Shown here piece by piece: positions 24,520 through 37,304 of a stretch of DNA of 64,000 bases. The stretch's first letter is position 1. Each line of letters begins with the position of its first letter. The translations under genes and the position numbers were made by a program. This DNA is from Populus alba (Eukaryota > Streptophyta > Magnoliopsida > Malpighiales > Salicaceae): contig NC_133301.1 in the NCBI RefSeq assembly GCF_005239225.2, forward strand, positions 2,175,001 to 2,239,000. Direction: 5' to 3'. The notes beneath the pieces were generated by a model. The model ran no database searches, was not told the origin of the DNA, and saw nothing but the letters and a program-made list of their open reading frames with translations.

Positions 24520-26165
24520 TTAAAATCGATGCGGGTTGGAGCAGGTTATTAAACTCGATATAACCTATGACCCGATTTAATACATAGGTTATAAGTTAAT
24601 TCAGAATGATATTTTAAAAAAAATAAATTAAAGCAACATCAACTTTTTTTAAAAAAATCAAATTAAATTTTAATTGATTCACGTGAAGAAATATCTTTCA
24701 TTCCAGGAGTGAAGGCTCTTTTTGACCTTTTAATGGGAAAAAAAAATCGTAATAAAGGTGGTGAGAGGTTTTTTTTTTTTTTTTTTAAGAGTAATTATAT
24801 TTATTATATAGCTTTTTTTTTAAAAAAAAAATGATATTCATTTATTTATTATATTAAAGTATAAAAGACAAGTAGATTGTTTTAAACTCTAATAGAGTGT
24901 ATCACATGTATATCATTGATCATCAACCCATGCCAAAAGCACTTGCCATTTCGATGTAGTAGTGAACTTTGAAATTAATGTAAGGGTTTTTTTTTTTTTT
25001 TTTTATTTTAATTTAAATATTTTATTTTGATTTTATATTTTAACATTGGAATTTATTAGGATACTGGACTTTCATAATTTGATTTGTTTTTATTTACTTC
25101 TTACGAAGTTACTAGTTTTATAATATGAGATGCGAGTTTTGCGGGTTAGCCGTGCTAATTTTGGTTTTTTTTTTTTATCATTTTTAATTATTGTTTTTTG
25201 TAACTTCACATCTTGACATTGAGTTAGTTGGGAAGTGATTTTTATATTTTTTATTTATTTATTTTATACGAGGTTATCAAAGTCTCATGATATAAGTCAC
25301 GAGTTTTACAAGTTTGTCAGGTTGACTCAAGTTTTTATTTTTTTATTTTTTTCATTGAATTTTTTTAATCTCATTATTTCAACATTGAGTTGATTGAGAA
25401 TTGAACTTTATAATTTTTTTTACTTGTATTCTATGAGGTTATTATGGTCTTATGCCCTGAGTCACGGGTTAGGCTGGTTGACTAAGGGTTTTTTGTTATT
25501 TTCTTAGTTAATGTTTATTTCAATTTCATCTTTAAATATTGGGTTGATTGTTAATCATACTTCACTATTTTTTATGGTTTGTATTTTACGAGGTTATCCA
25601 AATTTTATGACCTAGGTCATGAATTTGGTCAGTTGATTAGGGAGATTTTTTATTATTTTTTTAATTTTATCCTTCAACATTAGATTGATTAGAAATTGAG
25701 TTTCATAATTATTTTGATTTGCTTTTTATGGGATTATCCTGATTTCAAGACCCTAGTTTGACAAGTTACTGGGTTGACTTTGCTTATTTTCTTAGTTGAA
25801 TTTTGTTTTCAATTTCATCATTCAATATTGCGTTGATTGAGAATTATGTTTAATAATTATTTTTTTTATTTTCTTTCTACAAGGTTATCGGGGTCTCATG
25901 AGTTACATAGTAAATTTAGAAAGTGAGCCCGAGTTTATCTGAAATAATCTAATATGTTACTGTTTTAATATTTTAAAAAAGATGTTTTGATTTTTTTAGT
26001 TAGATTATATTTTTATCGGTCGTGTATACTTTTTTAAAAATTTTATAAGTCAACCAAGTTGCATTAGGTCAATCCCTATATAGTTTGATTTTTTCTGCTA
26101 CAAAAACTTTAACACTTGGATAGGTTTTTTTACATTAAAAAAATTCCGATCCACAGCGTAGTGCG
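24520..26165. repeat. Degenerate tandem repeat, about six units of 140-165 bp
   Basis: A marker on the theme 'gaggttatc..ggtctcatga' recurs at about 25106, 25271, 25436, 25591, 25731 and 25882, at spacings of 165, 165, 155, 140 and 151. Each is followed by 'gtcacgggttt..ggttgact' text, a T-rich run and 'ttcaacattgagttgattga'. The units differ greatly, so the array is old. A single related unit lies in PIGH intron 4 (about 56340-56560). Reverse-orientation relatives seem to be included in the A-rich repeats at 2700-3120 and 6280-6440. Confidence 0.6.
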
Positions 26166-26339
26166 AATAATGATCTAGTCTATTGGCTTCAAGTAGATGC
26201 AATCACGTCTTATACATTGGAGAACAAAAATAACATAATTAACCCGATTGACAACAAATTGAGATAAATACTAGTATATTGGCCCATGCTTCGCAGCGAG
26301 TCAATATGAGTTTTTAAAAATATATATAAAAAGAATATT

Positions 26340-27020
26340 AAGTGTACAAACATCCCAGGTCAAGCATTCATGCTAGACCTAAGAGTCTTGGACTTGACAG
26401 TTATGCAAGACCCAAGTGAAGCGAATTAAACCAGACCACGCCTGGGTTTGGCATCAAACATGGTTACCAGACCCAAAACCCCTGAGCTTGACATTATTGC
26501 CAGACCCAAGGTACTTAAGTCTGACAACCCATGCAAGACCTAAGCAAACAACAAACAAACAAAGAACAATTATGCACTATAGTTGTTAAAAGGAAAAAAA
26601 AAACACAAACAATTGATCACTCACGGCAATTCAATCATGACATGTCTACATGTGCTGCACAACGTGGAAGAGGATACTTTTTCGCATCGAATGATACGAA
26701 AAAGGGCCATATTTGGCCATAGAAAAGCATCTTACTTGACTCTTTAATAGCGCGGGTGCTGCTAGTTGTTGGGGCGTGTGGAACACATTCCCGTAATTTT
26801 TTTATTAAAATATAAAAAATAAAATGTGAAAGTACTAAAACACCCTCCCTCCATGGTCATCTTAATTAAACAATATACCCATATGAATTTTATTATTACA
26901 ATCCACAATAATTTATATTTAGAGCTACAATAAAATCCGTGCCATTTATCTTCCTTTATAATTTTAGCTGCAATGATCGATAATAATTTTTCTATCATTA
27001 GTTTATTGGGACTTTGAATT
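26340..27020. repeat. Short-period degenerate repeat followed by composite-repeat end module
   Basis: At 26340-26530 the phrases 'ccagacccaa' and 'cttgacat' alternate every few tens of bases (for example 26400, 26467, 26501). From about 26590 the sequence resembles the GC-richer module and tail of the A-rich composite repeat ('catgtgctgcac', then 'gaaagtactaaaacaccctc'). Confidence 0.5.
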
Positions 27021-30000
27021 GAAAAATATCAAAAGACTGATGTTGCAAGTTGCAACAAATCATCATCCATGATCCATTCATTATGCAAAAAATAATTAAA
27101 AAAAAATGTTGCCACAAGCCTACTCTTCTCCCCAGCACCTTCAAACGTCACCCGCTCATCCAACTTCCTATGGCTTTGCCTCTCTCCCATCAAATCTCCA
27201 TCTGCCACTATAAAACAAGTCGCCACCAGCCACCCACAACCGTCGTCCCCTTCCTCTCTCCCCACCTAAAACGCAACAGCCCCCCACTACACAACCAAGA
27301 GCATCCATCACTTTCTCCAGCACATCACCATCCTCAAGTCACCACCAGCCACCGACTTCTTTCTCACATTTGTTTATCTTTTGATTCTTTCATAGGAGGG
27401 TTGCGTTTTGAATTACAATCTAGAAATCTTCTACATTACAAAGAAGAAACTTGAATTGAAGTGTTAAAAAAACCTAAACTGGGTCTTACCGAGTTATTTA
27501 AGTTTAAAGATTTTTTTTTAGATCGATTTAAATTTTGAGTTTATCAAATACTGCATAGGACAATCGGATAATACCTAATTTAAAACTACTATTTTTAGAC
27601 ATATTGAGGGCGCAAGCAAGGAACTATTGATTGTTTCTTATGAAAAGAGAACTACCTATATATCATGAGTAGTATTTACTAAAATTATACAAAAGATACA
27701 CGAGAGCAGATCTGTCCATCTTCTCAACCTTTTGACAAATGTGGGGAGATCAAAACCAAAATCTTTCTACAGCTGGGACCCAAGTAGAAAAGCAGCAAGT
27801 TTTTTCTTTGTTTTTTTTTATTACTATAATCTTTATTTGCCATGGACCTCGTACCATCATGCTATCGTTGATGACATCTGTGCATGGTCACATCCTGCTC
27901 GAACCTGGCCTCTATTGCCACTTTATCCTTCACTTTACAGCTTATGATCACCAGACAGGTACTTTAGCTGTTGTTTTCACTAATTATTTCTCTCTATCCA
28001 CTGCTCATATTATACTAGATTCGTTAATGATTAAGCTGTTAGGGAAGAAATTAAAAAGAAATAATTGGTCCCTTGTGTGCTAGGTCACCACTTGTTTATA
28101 TATCGGATGAGAGCGAGGGAGACTGTTGCTTTTTTAACCCTCCCTTCTCATGACAAGACAGGGATCGAGGCATTAATTAAGAAGGAGATTAACGCCTAGT
28201 TTATCACTGTAAAACGCAGTTGAGGTCATAAAAACGGGTGGATTTGGCCTCTGGATTATAATCCCTGTGGTTAACTTGCAATCAGACATTTGATTGTGCC
28301 TCCCTTTGATTTGATAGAGAAGATTAATTGTCAAAAACCAGGGGCACAAACGGGGTGCTGTGTTGGCTGGGAGATCAACTCATGAGCAATCTCTGTGTTA
28401 AAGGATAGACTCTCCATAAGAAGGAAAAGGACAAAAACTCCAAATCTATACGAACTCAGTTTTCATCAAATCAAGAAATTCGAACTCAGTTTTTTCAGAA
28501 ATGTGATGCTTTTGGACAAGAAATTCTATATGCTATAGACAAAGTATGCAAGGTTTTTATGCAAATATACATAAAAATAGAAATCTTATCGAACAGCGTC
28601 ACCTGATCTAACTAGATTGAGTTTTTATCTAATATAATTATAATAAAAACAGATAAATACTGTCCACCCTAAGTTTTTATAAGGAAAAAACCTAACTAAA
28701 CTTTACTAAGATTAGGTCAGGGTTCATTCAATCGATATCCAATCTTGTATTCTTACTTTTTTTTTCCTTAATGCATGTATGATTTTTTATGTTTTTATTT
28801 TGGAGTTTTTATTTTTATTTTTTTGTTATATTTTTTTGGGGGTTTTATCTTATGATATTGTGATTTATGAATGAATTTTTTTTTTTAATTTTTCACACTT
28901 TAATATCTTGGTATGTGATTTTCAATAATGATTAAAATATATATATATATATAAATATATATATATATGAAATTATATATTTAATGAGTGGACACAAGCT
29001 GTTCATATTATCAAACCCAATAACAATAACATAGAATAAAAGATTGCTCCCACTTAGAACTACAAATAACTTAAGTTGAACCGAACCGAGTTTTTGTGTG
29101 ATCATATTTGCTCATCTAATTTTAACAGAGATTCAAGCTCGAGTTTAATTCATTTAAAATTTACTAGTCTCGTACTTGGTATTTCATCTCGAATATGGTT
29201 TGTTTAAGTTGTTTGATGAGTCTATAAACAAGCTAGATTTTATTTTTAACAAAGTATGATATATATATTGTTTTTTTTGGGTTCTTTCTTTTGAATAAAG
29301 TTTAGGATGATAACTTATTATTTCTGGACTCCGCCAAGCGCCAAGTTTAGATTTACCGGACTCAATATTTCCAAGCTCAGCTAAGTGTCGAGTCCATGAT
29401 TATATTTTCACTCTAATAAGTAATATATTTTTTACTCAACTATTAGGGTAATATTATATCTTTAGCCCCTCTTATCCATAAAAAAACTTTTAGGTTATAT
29501 ATAGACCATGAATTTTTATGCAGAGCAGGATCGATTCTCAACTGCATATTTTATTTTCAAACCAAGGGAGACCTTTTTAATGTATCAGACACCTCAAAGA
29601 AAGATTAAATTAGATTTTCAGAACCAAGAGATTAATTAATTATTCAAGAAATAAATCTTGCCCCAATTAACTTCGATGTTTTGGGACCGCATCAATAATT
29701 AAATTTTTATTAAAAAAGAATATATTTTTTATTAAATATTTAATTAATTTAGTTTATGAAATCAAATTCTAGTTGTTTATCCTTTAAATCTTTGCTAGAT
29801 TATAAACAAGTTTATCTGCAAGTTTGCTCATAAATCTAATTTACGAGCTTATTTGATTAGGTGATCGGATTATTGACTTCCAGGCTGAGAAAAAGTCTCA
29901 GTTTAGGCTCTAAAGAAGGTGGCATATCCATCACACCGTGGCCCATTTACTGCTGTATTCTTACGTGGGTTGAGGCATTCCTTTTTTTTTTTTTTTCTAA

Positions 30001-30990
30001 GCCTAGGTCTTAGGCTCTCATTTCGGCCTCCATCCAGTGCATTCATGGAATTTCAATTTAGGGTAAGTTTGTTTTGCATAAATATTTTATAAAATGAAAA
30101 TTATTTTACACATTAAATATTTTTTTTATAAAATGCTATCCCATAAGATATTTTTATATATAATTTTTTTTTAATAGTAATAGTAAAATGGTGATGGAAA
30201 GAAGATGAGAATAAAAATGATTACGGTCACGATGATAATACTTTCTTTAATTAATGGCATTTAAAAATTAAAAATATAAAACATAGGATACCTTAGGGAC
30301 TATTCATGCATGGTTTTTCAGAAAAGATCCCATTTTTAACAAATCTAACATGGACTGGGCAGTCTACAACATGTTTAGGTATATATTCCATCTATATTAA
30401 CCCTACTTTTAACCTGATTAATTCAATAATATTGGTTTATTGGTGGTGGAATTCTCTCATACAAAAGGGAGATTAACCTGTAAATAAAAACATTAATTTA
30501 AATTATAATATTAACCTTGAGATGATTTCTTCCAAGCTAAAATCGCAGGATTATTGATGAACAAGTCGAGATGATGTTTTCCTTCCATCACTATAAGAAT
30601 TTCAAGGCATTTGTATACATACAGGGGAGGTTTATCAGTGGAAAGCCGAGGGTGATCCCTCTTGAATCTTGATCTTGTTGAGAATAATTAAGGGAGAAAA
30701 ATACAAGTGGAAATATATCTCGTTCATGTCATATTATATTATTTTTCTAATTGAAGAAGTTTTACCGGCTTGTACATAGATTACAATACTATGTGTGACA
30801 ATAATAATGAATAGTATGAAAAAAAAAAAAAAAAAAACACACACACACAGATTTAGATTTAACATGGTTGGGTGTTGGAGCTGAATTTTCATCAAGTATC
30901 AAATAATTTATAATTAATTCAAGTTGTATAAGAGATATTAAAAAATTTCAATAGTAACTCTTTATCGCATGGTGCTACCCGACATCTTAT
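27021..30990. other. Intergenic region without recognisable genes
   Basis: The sequence is mixed. The 134-codon ORF at 27050-27454 is His/Pro/Ser-rich and looks like translated repeat, not a protein. The ORFs at 27732-28083 overlap each other in different frames. A (TA)n tract lies at about 28936-28970. The stretch 29070-29900 has repeat-like phrases ('ccgaaccgag', 'tttgctcataaat') of transposon flavour, but no ends or coding domain were found. A poly-A plus (AC)n tract lies at 30820-30850. Confidence 0.4.
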
Positions 30991-31004
30991 TTGTTTTTAT
31001 GTTT

Positions 31005-31175
31005 CAAAACGTTTTTAAAAATATTTATTTATTTTTTTCTTTGTTTCAAATTAATTTTTTTTAGTATTTTTAGATTATTTTAATATGCTGGATGTTAAAA
31101 ATAATTTTTTTAAAAATAAAAAAATATATTATTTTAATATATTTTTAAATTAAAAATATTTTTTAAAAAAATCAC
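31005..31175. mobile_element. MITE-like AT-rich repeat (family A), adjacent to pseudogene
   Basis: The opening phrase is 'ttgtttttatgtttcaaaac' and the core includes 'ttttaatatgctggatgtta'. The end is 'aaaatattttttaaaaaaat'. It abuts the 5' break of the coiled-coil pseudogene and may mark where the gene's 5' part was lost. Confidence 0.5.
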
Positions 31176-31211
31176 ACGTACGCTCGGGACAAGCATGTAC
31201 CAGAGGGCAGT

Positions 31212-32615
31212 TTGGGGAACCGGACAAGGGAATGGTTTCTAATGCTGGAAGAACTGAATGAATTGGCGAAGGAAGCATCTAAACAAGCTGTAGAAACTAA
31301 CAAGGCTTTAGAGGATCTTAGAAGAGTGAATTATAAGCTTCTTGCAGATGTGAGATCTGAACTGATTTCTTCACAAAAATCTCTAACAGAACTTGAAGAA
31401 CAGAGGAAAAGTATCATGTCTTACATGACTAGTTGGACCAATGCCGAAATAGAAGTGGAGAGTGAGACTCAAGCTTAGGGCCATAGAGGCTCGACATAAG
31501 GAGCTTGGACGAGAATTATCCACGGAGAAGGAGCTCATAAAAGAGTTACAAAAGGAGTTAGAGAAGGAGAGATTGTCTCTGGAGCGGGCTATCGAGAGGA
31601 CGTTTTTTCTACAGCAGGAATCGCATCAGAAAAATACTGAGTTTGGAGAAATGCAGCATCTTCTTCATGTTAAAGAATCAGAATTGGTGGAAGCTAAACT
31701 AGATATCCAGAAGTTAAAATCTGAGCATGCTTCTCTTCAGCTTGTCCTGGAGAACAAAGATTTGCAACTCATTAATGCGAGGAAGAATTTGGGGGATGAA
31801 GTAAACCAAGAGGTCGCCTAGCTGAAGACGCTAACGAGCAGTAACGAAGAACTTGTCCGAGCCGCTGCCGCCACCACGCTAAGGGATAAAGAGGAGCATG
31901 TTCAGATTATGCAAGATGAATTGAACAATACAAGGGTTAAGGTCTGAAGCAGAATCTATAGTGGAGAGGATCGCACAGCTTACAAACAAATTGGTTATCT
32001 CCATTAAAGATGAGAATGAACCAAGGCAATCTGACAACATGACCTTCGAATTAATTCAACAACCATTGGGTGAACCATGTGATGATTTTAGGTTGCAGTT
32101 TAAGTAGCTTGAAACTGAACTCAAGTTTACCAGAGAGCTTAAGAGTGAAAGAAATGGAAGTTCTAGCTGCACAGAGAGCTCTCGCAATCAAAGACGAGGA
32201 GCTTAAACTAGTTCTTGAGAGATTGGATACAAAAGAAAATGAACTGAAAAACTTGAAGGAAGCAGCAGCAGTAGATGCTAACGATCCGTGGAAGCTTTAT
32301 TCTTTAGCACGAGAGAGAATTGGTGAGAGAAGTACTGGAAACTTGGCTATAAAGAAACTCAAACTAGAGGCCGTTCAACTTGAAGTTGAAGCTGCCACCG
32401 GTGATCCTCAAAACTTGCAGAAACAAGTCGAGAACTTTTAAATAAAGCAAGCTTGAGCATTGAGGCTAATGTTGATAGTAGTACTTCCATGAAAAACTGC
32501 TCTGATCCTGACCTTGTTCTCTTAGAGAACAACTATGTTTCAAGGAGGTTAAAACAGAGTCATCCTTGACGAACAGCTGTTGAAAGATGCTGGTATTACT
32601 GCTGGTGCAGACTGA
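31212..32615 (+). pseudogene. Broken coiled-coil protein gene, probably MRC/PII1-like (starch-initiation family)
   Basis: The coding text is continuous but broken. Frame 1 runs 31212-31475 (LEELNELAKEASKQAVE...), followed by a frameshift at about 31465-31480 into IEARHKELGRELSTEKEL. There is an in-frame TAG at 31819-31821 and a frameshift at about 31945 (after NNTRVKV). Further lesions follow at about 32030, another TAG at about 32105, and shifts after 32400. The last recognisable text, LLKDAGITAGAD then TGA, ends at 32615. The product is rich in Glu, Lys and Leu with heptad spacing, a long coiled coil. The N-terminal part, any transit peptide and any introns are missing. Identification as the counterpart of Arabidopsis At4g32190 (MRC/PII1, a chloroplast coiled-coil protein in starch granule initiation) rests mainly on position between EREX-like and KOC1-like genes, plus coiled-coil character. 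It is an inference. An unrelated long coiled-coil family is the alternative. Confidence 0.72.
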
Positions 32616-33272
32616 AAGATTGTAAAGCTAGTGAGAAGATTGATAAATAGGCATCTAACTAGATTTTGTGTAGAGAACACTGAGAGCGTGTTTCCGATAC
32701 AAAGTTTTTGACACGATAAATAGGAGATTGCCTCTATAATTCGCTGCATATTAAATCTGGGCAACATGTCTTAGCTTGGTAACCAGCCTCTATTGGACAA
32801 CATAGTAATTGCAAGCATGTACGGTTTTGGCTCATGCCATCAACATGATCCTAATTTGGGTTTTCTATGTTTCGAGTTCTTTTTTAAATTCTATATTTGG
32901 GATCAAATGGCTGGCATGGTCACCGACTTCTTCCATGAATGGGTGTCCTAATTGTGTTTCCATTAGCTTGCAAGCCAAACGGAGAAAACACAGGGATAGT
33001 GAGCAAAGACAGGTCCTTTTGATCCTCTTCGTGAAGGAGTTTCTTAAGTTCAAACAGATATTCAAGTCCAGAAGTAAATGCTGCACAAGTATATACGCAC
33101 CTTTGCATTACATTCATCAAGAACCGGCTTTACTCCATTGAAAGTAAATAACCACCAGCAGCAGTGCCAGGTCCTATTACAACTTGGAAGAGAACGTTAA
33201 AAAGGTTCTATACAGGCTATAGATTAGTTAAGATGAATATGTACAGGTTTTTGTGAACTTAAAAAAGCTCGA
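32616..33272. other. Spacer between pseudogene and KOC1-type gene
   Basis: This is downstream sequence of both convergent units and probably holds the 3' UTR of the kinase gene (minus strand) near 33100-33272. The ORF at 32809-33141 has no recognised family. Confidence 0.4.
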
Positions 33273-36270
33273 CTACCGGGCAGCAGCAGGGCTAACACCG
33301 AGGATATTTTTCACCGATGGTGGAAACCATGCTTGGTTGCTACCATCGCCGCTGGTCTGACCATCCATGTATTGGCCTTTACTTTGCACCGCATTACCCT
33401 GCGGCCTGTTCACTCTTGATCTCTGTATTTTCTTCCCAGTGAAAAATCCAACCTTCATGGCTGTAAATATACCCAATGCTATCACAAGAGGTCTTACAGC
33501 CCAGTGAAAATCCTCAAGGTGTTGATATTTTTTGAAGACGCCAGGACAAGTATTAAAAGAAACTACTTCCACTTCATCTGGATCAGCCAAGAAACTGCTA
33601 TTTTCTTGTCCAATTGTAAATCTTCCAGGGAACTTGACAATGAGGCAACCATTAGGTAGGATCCACCAAATCTTCCCAGAAGCCCAGGACCCACCTGTTT
33701 TACGAGGCCATTCAAATCGAGGGCTAAGAACATTAGTTTTCAGTCTCACAAACTGACCAACAAAGTATGATTCAGCCATTTGAAGCTCTGAAGATTTTCC
33801 TTTCCACAGAGTTTCCACACCTATAAATCCAACAGCCACACTTCCATCACGATTTATGGAATGAAGAATGCCAACTGGTGAGTGCTTATTGTTTTCCTCC
33901 TTCAGGTGTACCCAATCCCCAGCTGCAAGACCGAAAGAGACTTTTTCCAAGGTTGAGACAGGAAGTCTTAATGGGTCATGGATGCCATGAACACTCACCA
34001 AAACAAAACCATCTCGATCAGGGTTGTGTTCTAGACCCACTACAGTTCCTTCTGGGACATCCATATTTTCAGGTTTGCATGAATTTGGTGGCCTCCTGGA
34101 ACGCACCATGTCTCCCACTTGCAGATGATCCTTTGACAGAAACCACTCTGTGTAACCAGCACCACTGGATTTCTCCGGGATTGTTCTGCTGCCAAACCCT
34201 GTCCAGCCTCCATCTACGAAAACTGCATTCTGTGAGCTGCAATTTGTGTTGCAACGAAACACACATAAGTACAAGGTGTGAACAAGGGAGGGAGCTTCCA
34301 TTCCAGTAACCAAAATAGCAAGCAGATAATCATCCTTAAAACTGAAGGAGAAAATAGCAATTCAAAGGGGAAAGAAAACTCAAACAGGATGTAAGACCAG
34401 ACACAGTGGTGCAATATCCACTAGAACAATATGCGAATATCTATGAAGGTTGAGCAAGAAAGTAATAGTCATGTGGAAACCATAGCATGTATAAAGTAAA
34501 TTTGTGGAAAAGGGGTGTCTAAGCAAAACAAAAGCAAAGGTCAACTGACTTGGAAAAAAATCTGCTCCTTCAAGCATAAATTGGTCTCTGAAACTTGATC
34601 ACTTTGATGAGCGTGCAAACATATAAAATAAACAGCATGAGGGAGGGGGTGAGGGAGTGGCATCAGAGATTGTCCAATCCAAAGGTGTGAGAACAAGAAA
34701 AATCAGAATCCCACAGAAACTGTCTCCTCTTCATATCAGAGTGATGGAAATTTATGAAAAAACAGATTCTGTCAACACAGAAATTTGCTATCCTAAACAC
34801 GGTGCCATCTAAACTGTGGCAAGGGAAGCAAAATTTTCCGTACAAACAGAAAATTGAAAATATTTGAGGATGAAAGGTAAATTAAAAAAAAAAGAAGAAC
34901 TAAGAGACATATAAAATCGTAGTTTGATGTCCAACAGGCTGCTAATCCAGACAGGGCATTTGTAAATCTAAAAATTAATGACAAACATATCACACGGCCC
35001 CATTACTCAATTGATCACATTCAACAGCATTTTCAAAGTAAGTGATATCTAGAAGCAAGTAATGAAAGATAGTGTTTTCATTTTACAAAAGATATCAAAA
35101 TATGTGTTCCAACCCCCAACAGGATTTAAGTGCCAAAGAATAACATACAACATAAGACCAACCTTTTGAATACACGTAATATGTCTGTCATCAAGGGGCG
35201 GCTCCTCAAGTCATATTCAAAGCAGCCAAGAAGAATATTTTCAATTGGAGGAGGGAGGCCCTCAGGAATATGTGGTTTCTCTTGTTTCCTAACCACCAAG
35301 TCATAAATTTCTTCAATTGACTTCCCACACCAAGGCAGAACACCAGTCAACATCTCCACAAAGCTGCACCCAAATCCCCACGAATCAGTCTCAAAGGTTA
35401 TTGGACCTCTTATTTCTGGCTGCCACTGTTCTGGAGCCATGTAGTTTGGGGTTCCAAGCCTCCGAGGCATATCTGAGCTTGTCAATGGAATTCCAAATAG
35501 AAGGTAAGGAATACCAATATCTCCCAGAACTGCTTGATCATTTTCATTAAGAAGGAAGCTACAAGGTTTAAGGTTAAGAACTAGGATTTCTTTTGCATGC
35601 AACCCTGCAATTCCCTGTGCCAACTCTATCCCATACCTGGAAATAAGTAAGCACTGAGGCTAGCCTGCCTTCGCCAATTCAATCACTTGGATTTTAATGA
35701 AAAATTAATAAATTCACCTCAAAACATCGGGTAATGTGAGCTTCCCTCCTTTCAGGAGAGCCATTTTGTCCCCAATTGATCCCTCATAAAACTTCATAAC
35801 AATGCATATCTACAATGACATATAGGCATTAAACTTTCAAGATCGAAGGATTATTGAGAAAACGTATCCTCATTATACTATATATCAAGCATAAAGGCAC
35901 CACTCACCTTTCCATTCATAACTGAGATTCCATGTAGAAAACACACATTTTCTACACCTTGACACTTTGAGAACAAACCATCAAACTTATCCAACACAAG
36001 CCTCATATGTTCCTCCTTAAGAGGTTGCAACATCTTGACAGCCACTTCATGATACTCATCGTAATCTTCAGTGGATTGATGATGAGTAGCCAACCAAACA
36101 TCACCAAAAGGTCCCCTCCCAATTCTATGTCTAAGTTTCAATTTCGCAGGATCAATCCTGTGAGTTGACTGGTTCGACGAGGCAATCACAGTTCTAAGGT
36201 GATCAGGATCCTCATAAAGCTCAAACTCGAAAGGAGTCACGGGTTGAGCAGGAACAACTTTGCTGGCCAT
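33273..36270 (-). CDS. KOC1: KOC1-type protein kinase with KEG-like repeats and C-terminal membrane anchor, 4 coding exons, 630 aa
   Basis: Coding exons (minus): 36270-35908, 35809-35718, 35636-35163, 34236-33273; sum 1893 nt, stop TAG. The kinase domain covers about residues 45-310: glycine loop GRGPFGDVW (51-59), VAVK lysine 79, and an APE motif as MAPEQW (218-223). The catalytic loop reads VLNLKP (171-176) where HRDLKP is usual, so the aspartate is replaced by Asn173. The DFG motif is DIG (191-193). Residues about 335-540 contain GDMVRSR/GDWVHLK/GQFVRLK units like those of KEG. A single hydrophobic segment near 557-577 is followed by a basic KKIQRSR stretch, a tail-anchor layout. Arabidopsis KOC1 (At4g32250) sits in the outer chloroplast envelope and promotes preprotein import, reportedly by phosphorylating TOC receptors. 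The next gene upstream on the same strand encodes an imported chloroplast protein, as in Arabidopsis. A 568-base 5'-UTR intron (36279-36846) has consensus ends. The last exon junction (K309-S310) is the least certain. Confidence 0.88.
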
Positions 36271-37290
36271 TCTATCCCCTACAGAAAAAAAACATCAGGT
36301 TGATTTAAAAAAGAAGGCATCTTGACAAAAACCCATCAAATAAAAATAATTGAACTGCAATAGTATGAACTCAAAGCAATAGTCTTTGATATTCCTACAT
36401 ACAAAACAGCTAAAGGCAACAAACATCTCATCAAACAATTACCACAAGAAGATTTAGGATCATAAATTATATCTTTGATTACGCAACCAGTAGCTGACTT
36501 TATACGAAATTCACAAACTTTATGCTGTCTATGATTGCTAGCAAATTGATCACTAAAACAAATACCTCTTTTTTCTCAGAATCAAAACAGTTTCTTAAGG
36601 ACCCTTTTGGCTTCCATTAAAGGAAAGGCAAAAAAGTTCTAACCTTTGAATATCCTGCTTTCACCCTTTTACTTTTTGCTTCACCTGACCAACAAAAGAA
36701 CATAAAAAACCCCGAAACCCAGAACTCATACTTTGACTCTCTCATTAATTCTTAACAGTTTCCAAGCAACCAAGCAAAGTTTCTAGCTTTAACAAAATTA
36801 CTCTTAAATTTAAAAACATATGAGGAAGAAGAAGAAGAGTACTTACTCTTGAGGAACTGATTAAAGAGAGGCCTGAAGAGAATATATAGAGAAGCTTAAA
36901 AAACCCTAAGAAATTCGACGAATTGATCAAACTGAATTAGAAAAAGGTAAACTTGTTAACAAGAACAACAACAATAATATTGACAATCTAGTAGAGAAAA
37001 AGAAAGAAATATCGAAAGTACTCTGAGAGCACCAGCACCAGAGAAACAAAGTTGCTGTCTGCAAAGAGAAGTAAATTATGAGACCACCAACAGACATAAG
37101 AGAGACTAGACTCTGTCTACGTCCTAGTTGATGTTGTGGAGATATTATAGTGGGAGAAGATCCACTGGTAATGCTATCTATTCTATGTGGGGCCTGGATT
37201 TGAGTACTGTTGATTATGATTGTGATAAATATTGCCCCTTTAGAATGACCATTCAGTCCCACATCTGGGGCAACCGCCAAATCCCCCCCC
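36271..37290 (-). promoter_or_regulatory. 5' UTR, 5'-UTR intron and promoter of the KOC1-type gene
   Basis: On the minus strand a CTGTAG acceptor lies eight bases before the ATG (36279-36280), and an AAGA|GTAAGT donor lies at 36846. A non-coding first exon therefore lies above about 36847. The leader is rich in 'aag'/'agag' purine text. No TATA box was singled out. The ORFs here (36745-36930, 36927-37280) are Ser/Leu-rich noise. Confidence 0.5.
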
Positions 37291-37304
37291 CCTCCTTTTT
37301 TTTG

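Noticed and set aside
27050..27454. 134-codon His/Pro-rich ORF as a novel protein
   Set aside because: Composition is that of translated CA/CC-rich repeat-like sequence. There is no domain, signal or splice context.
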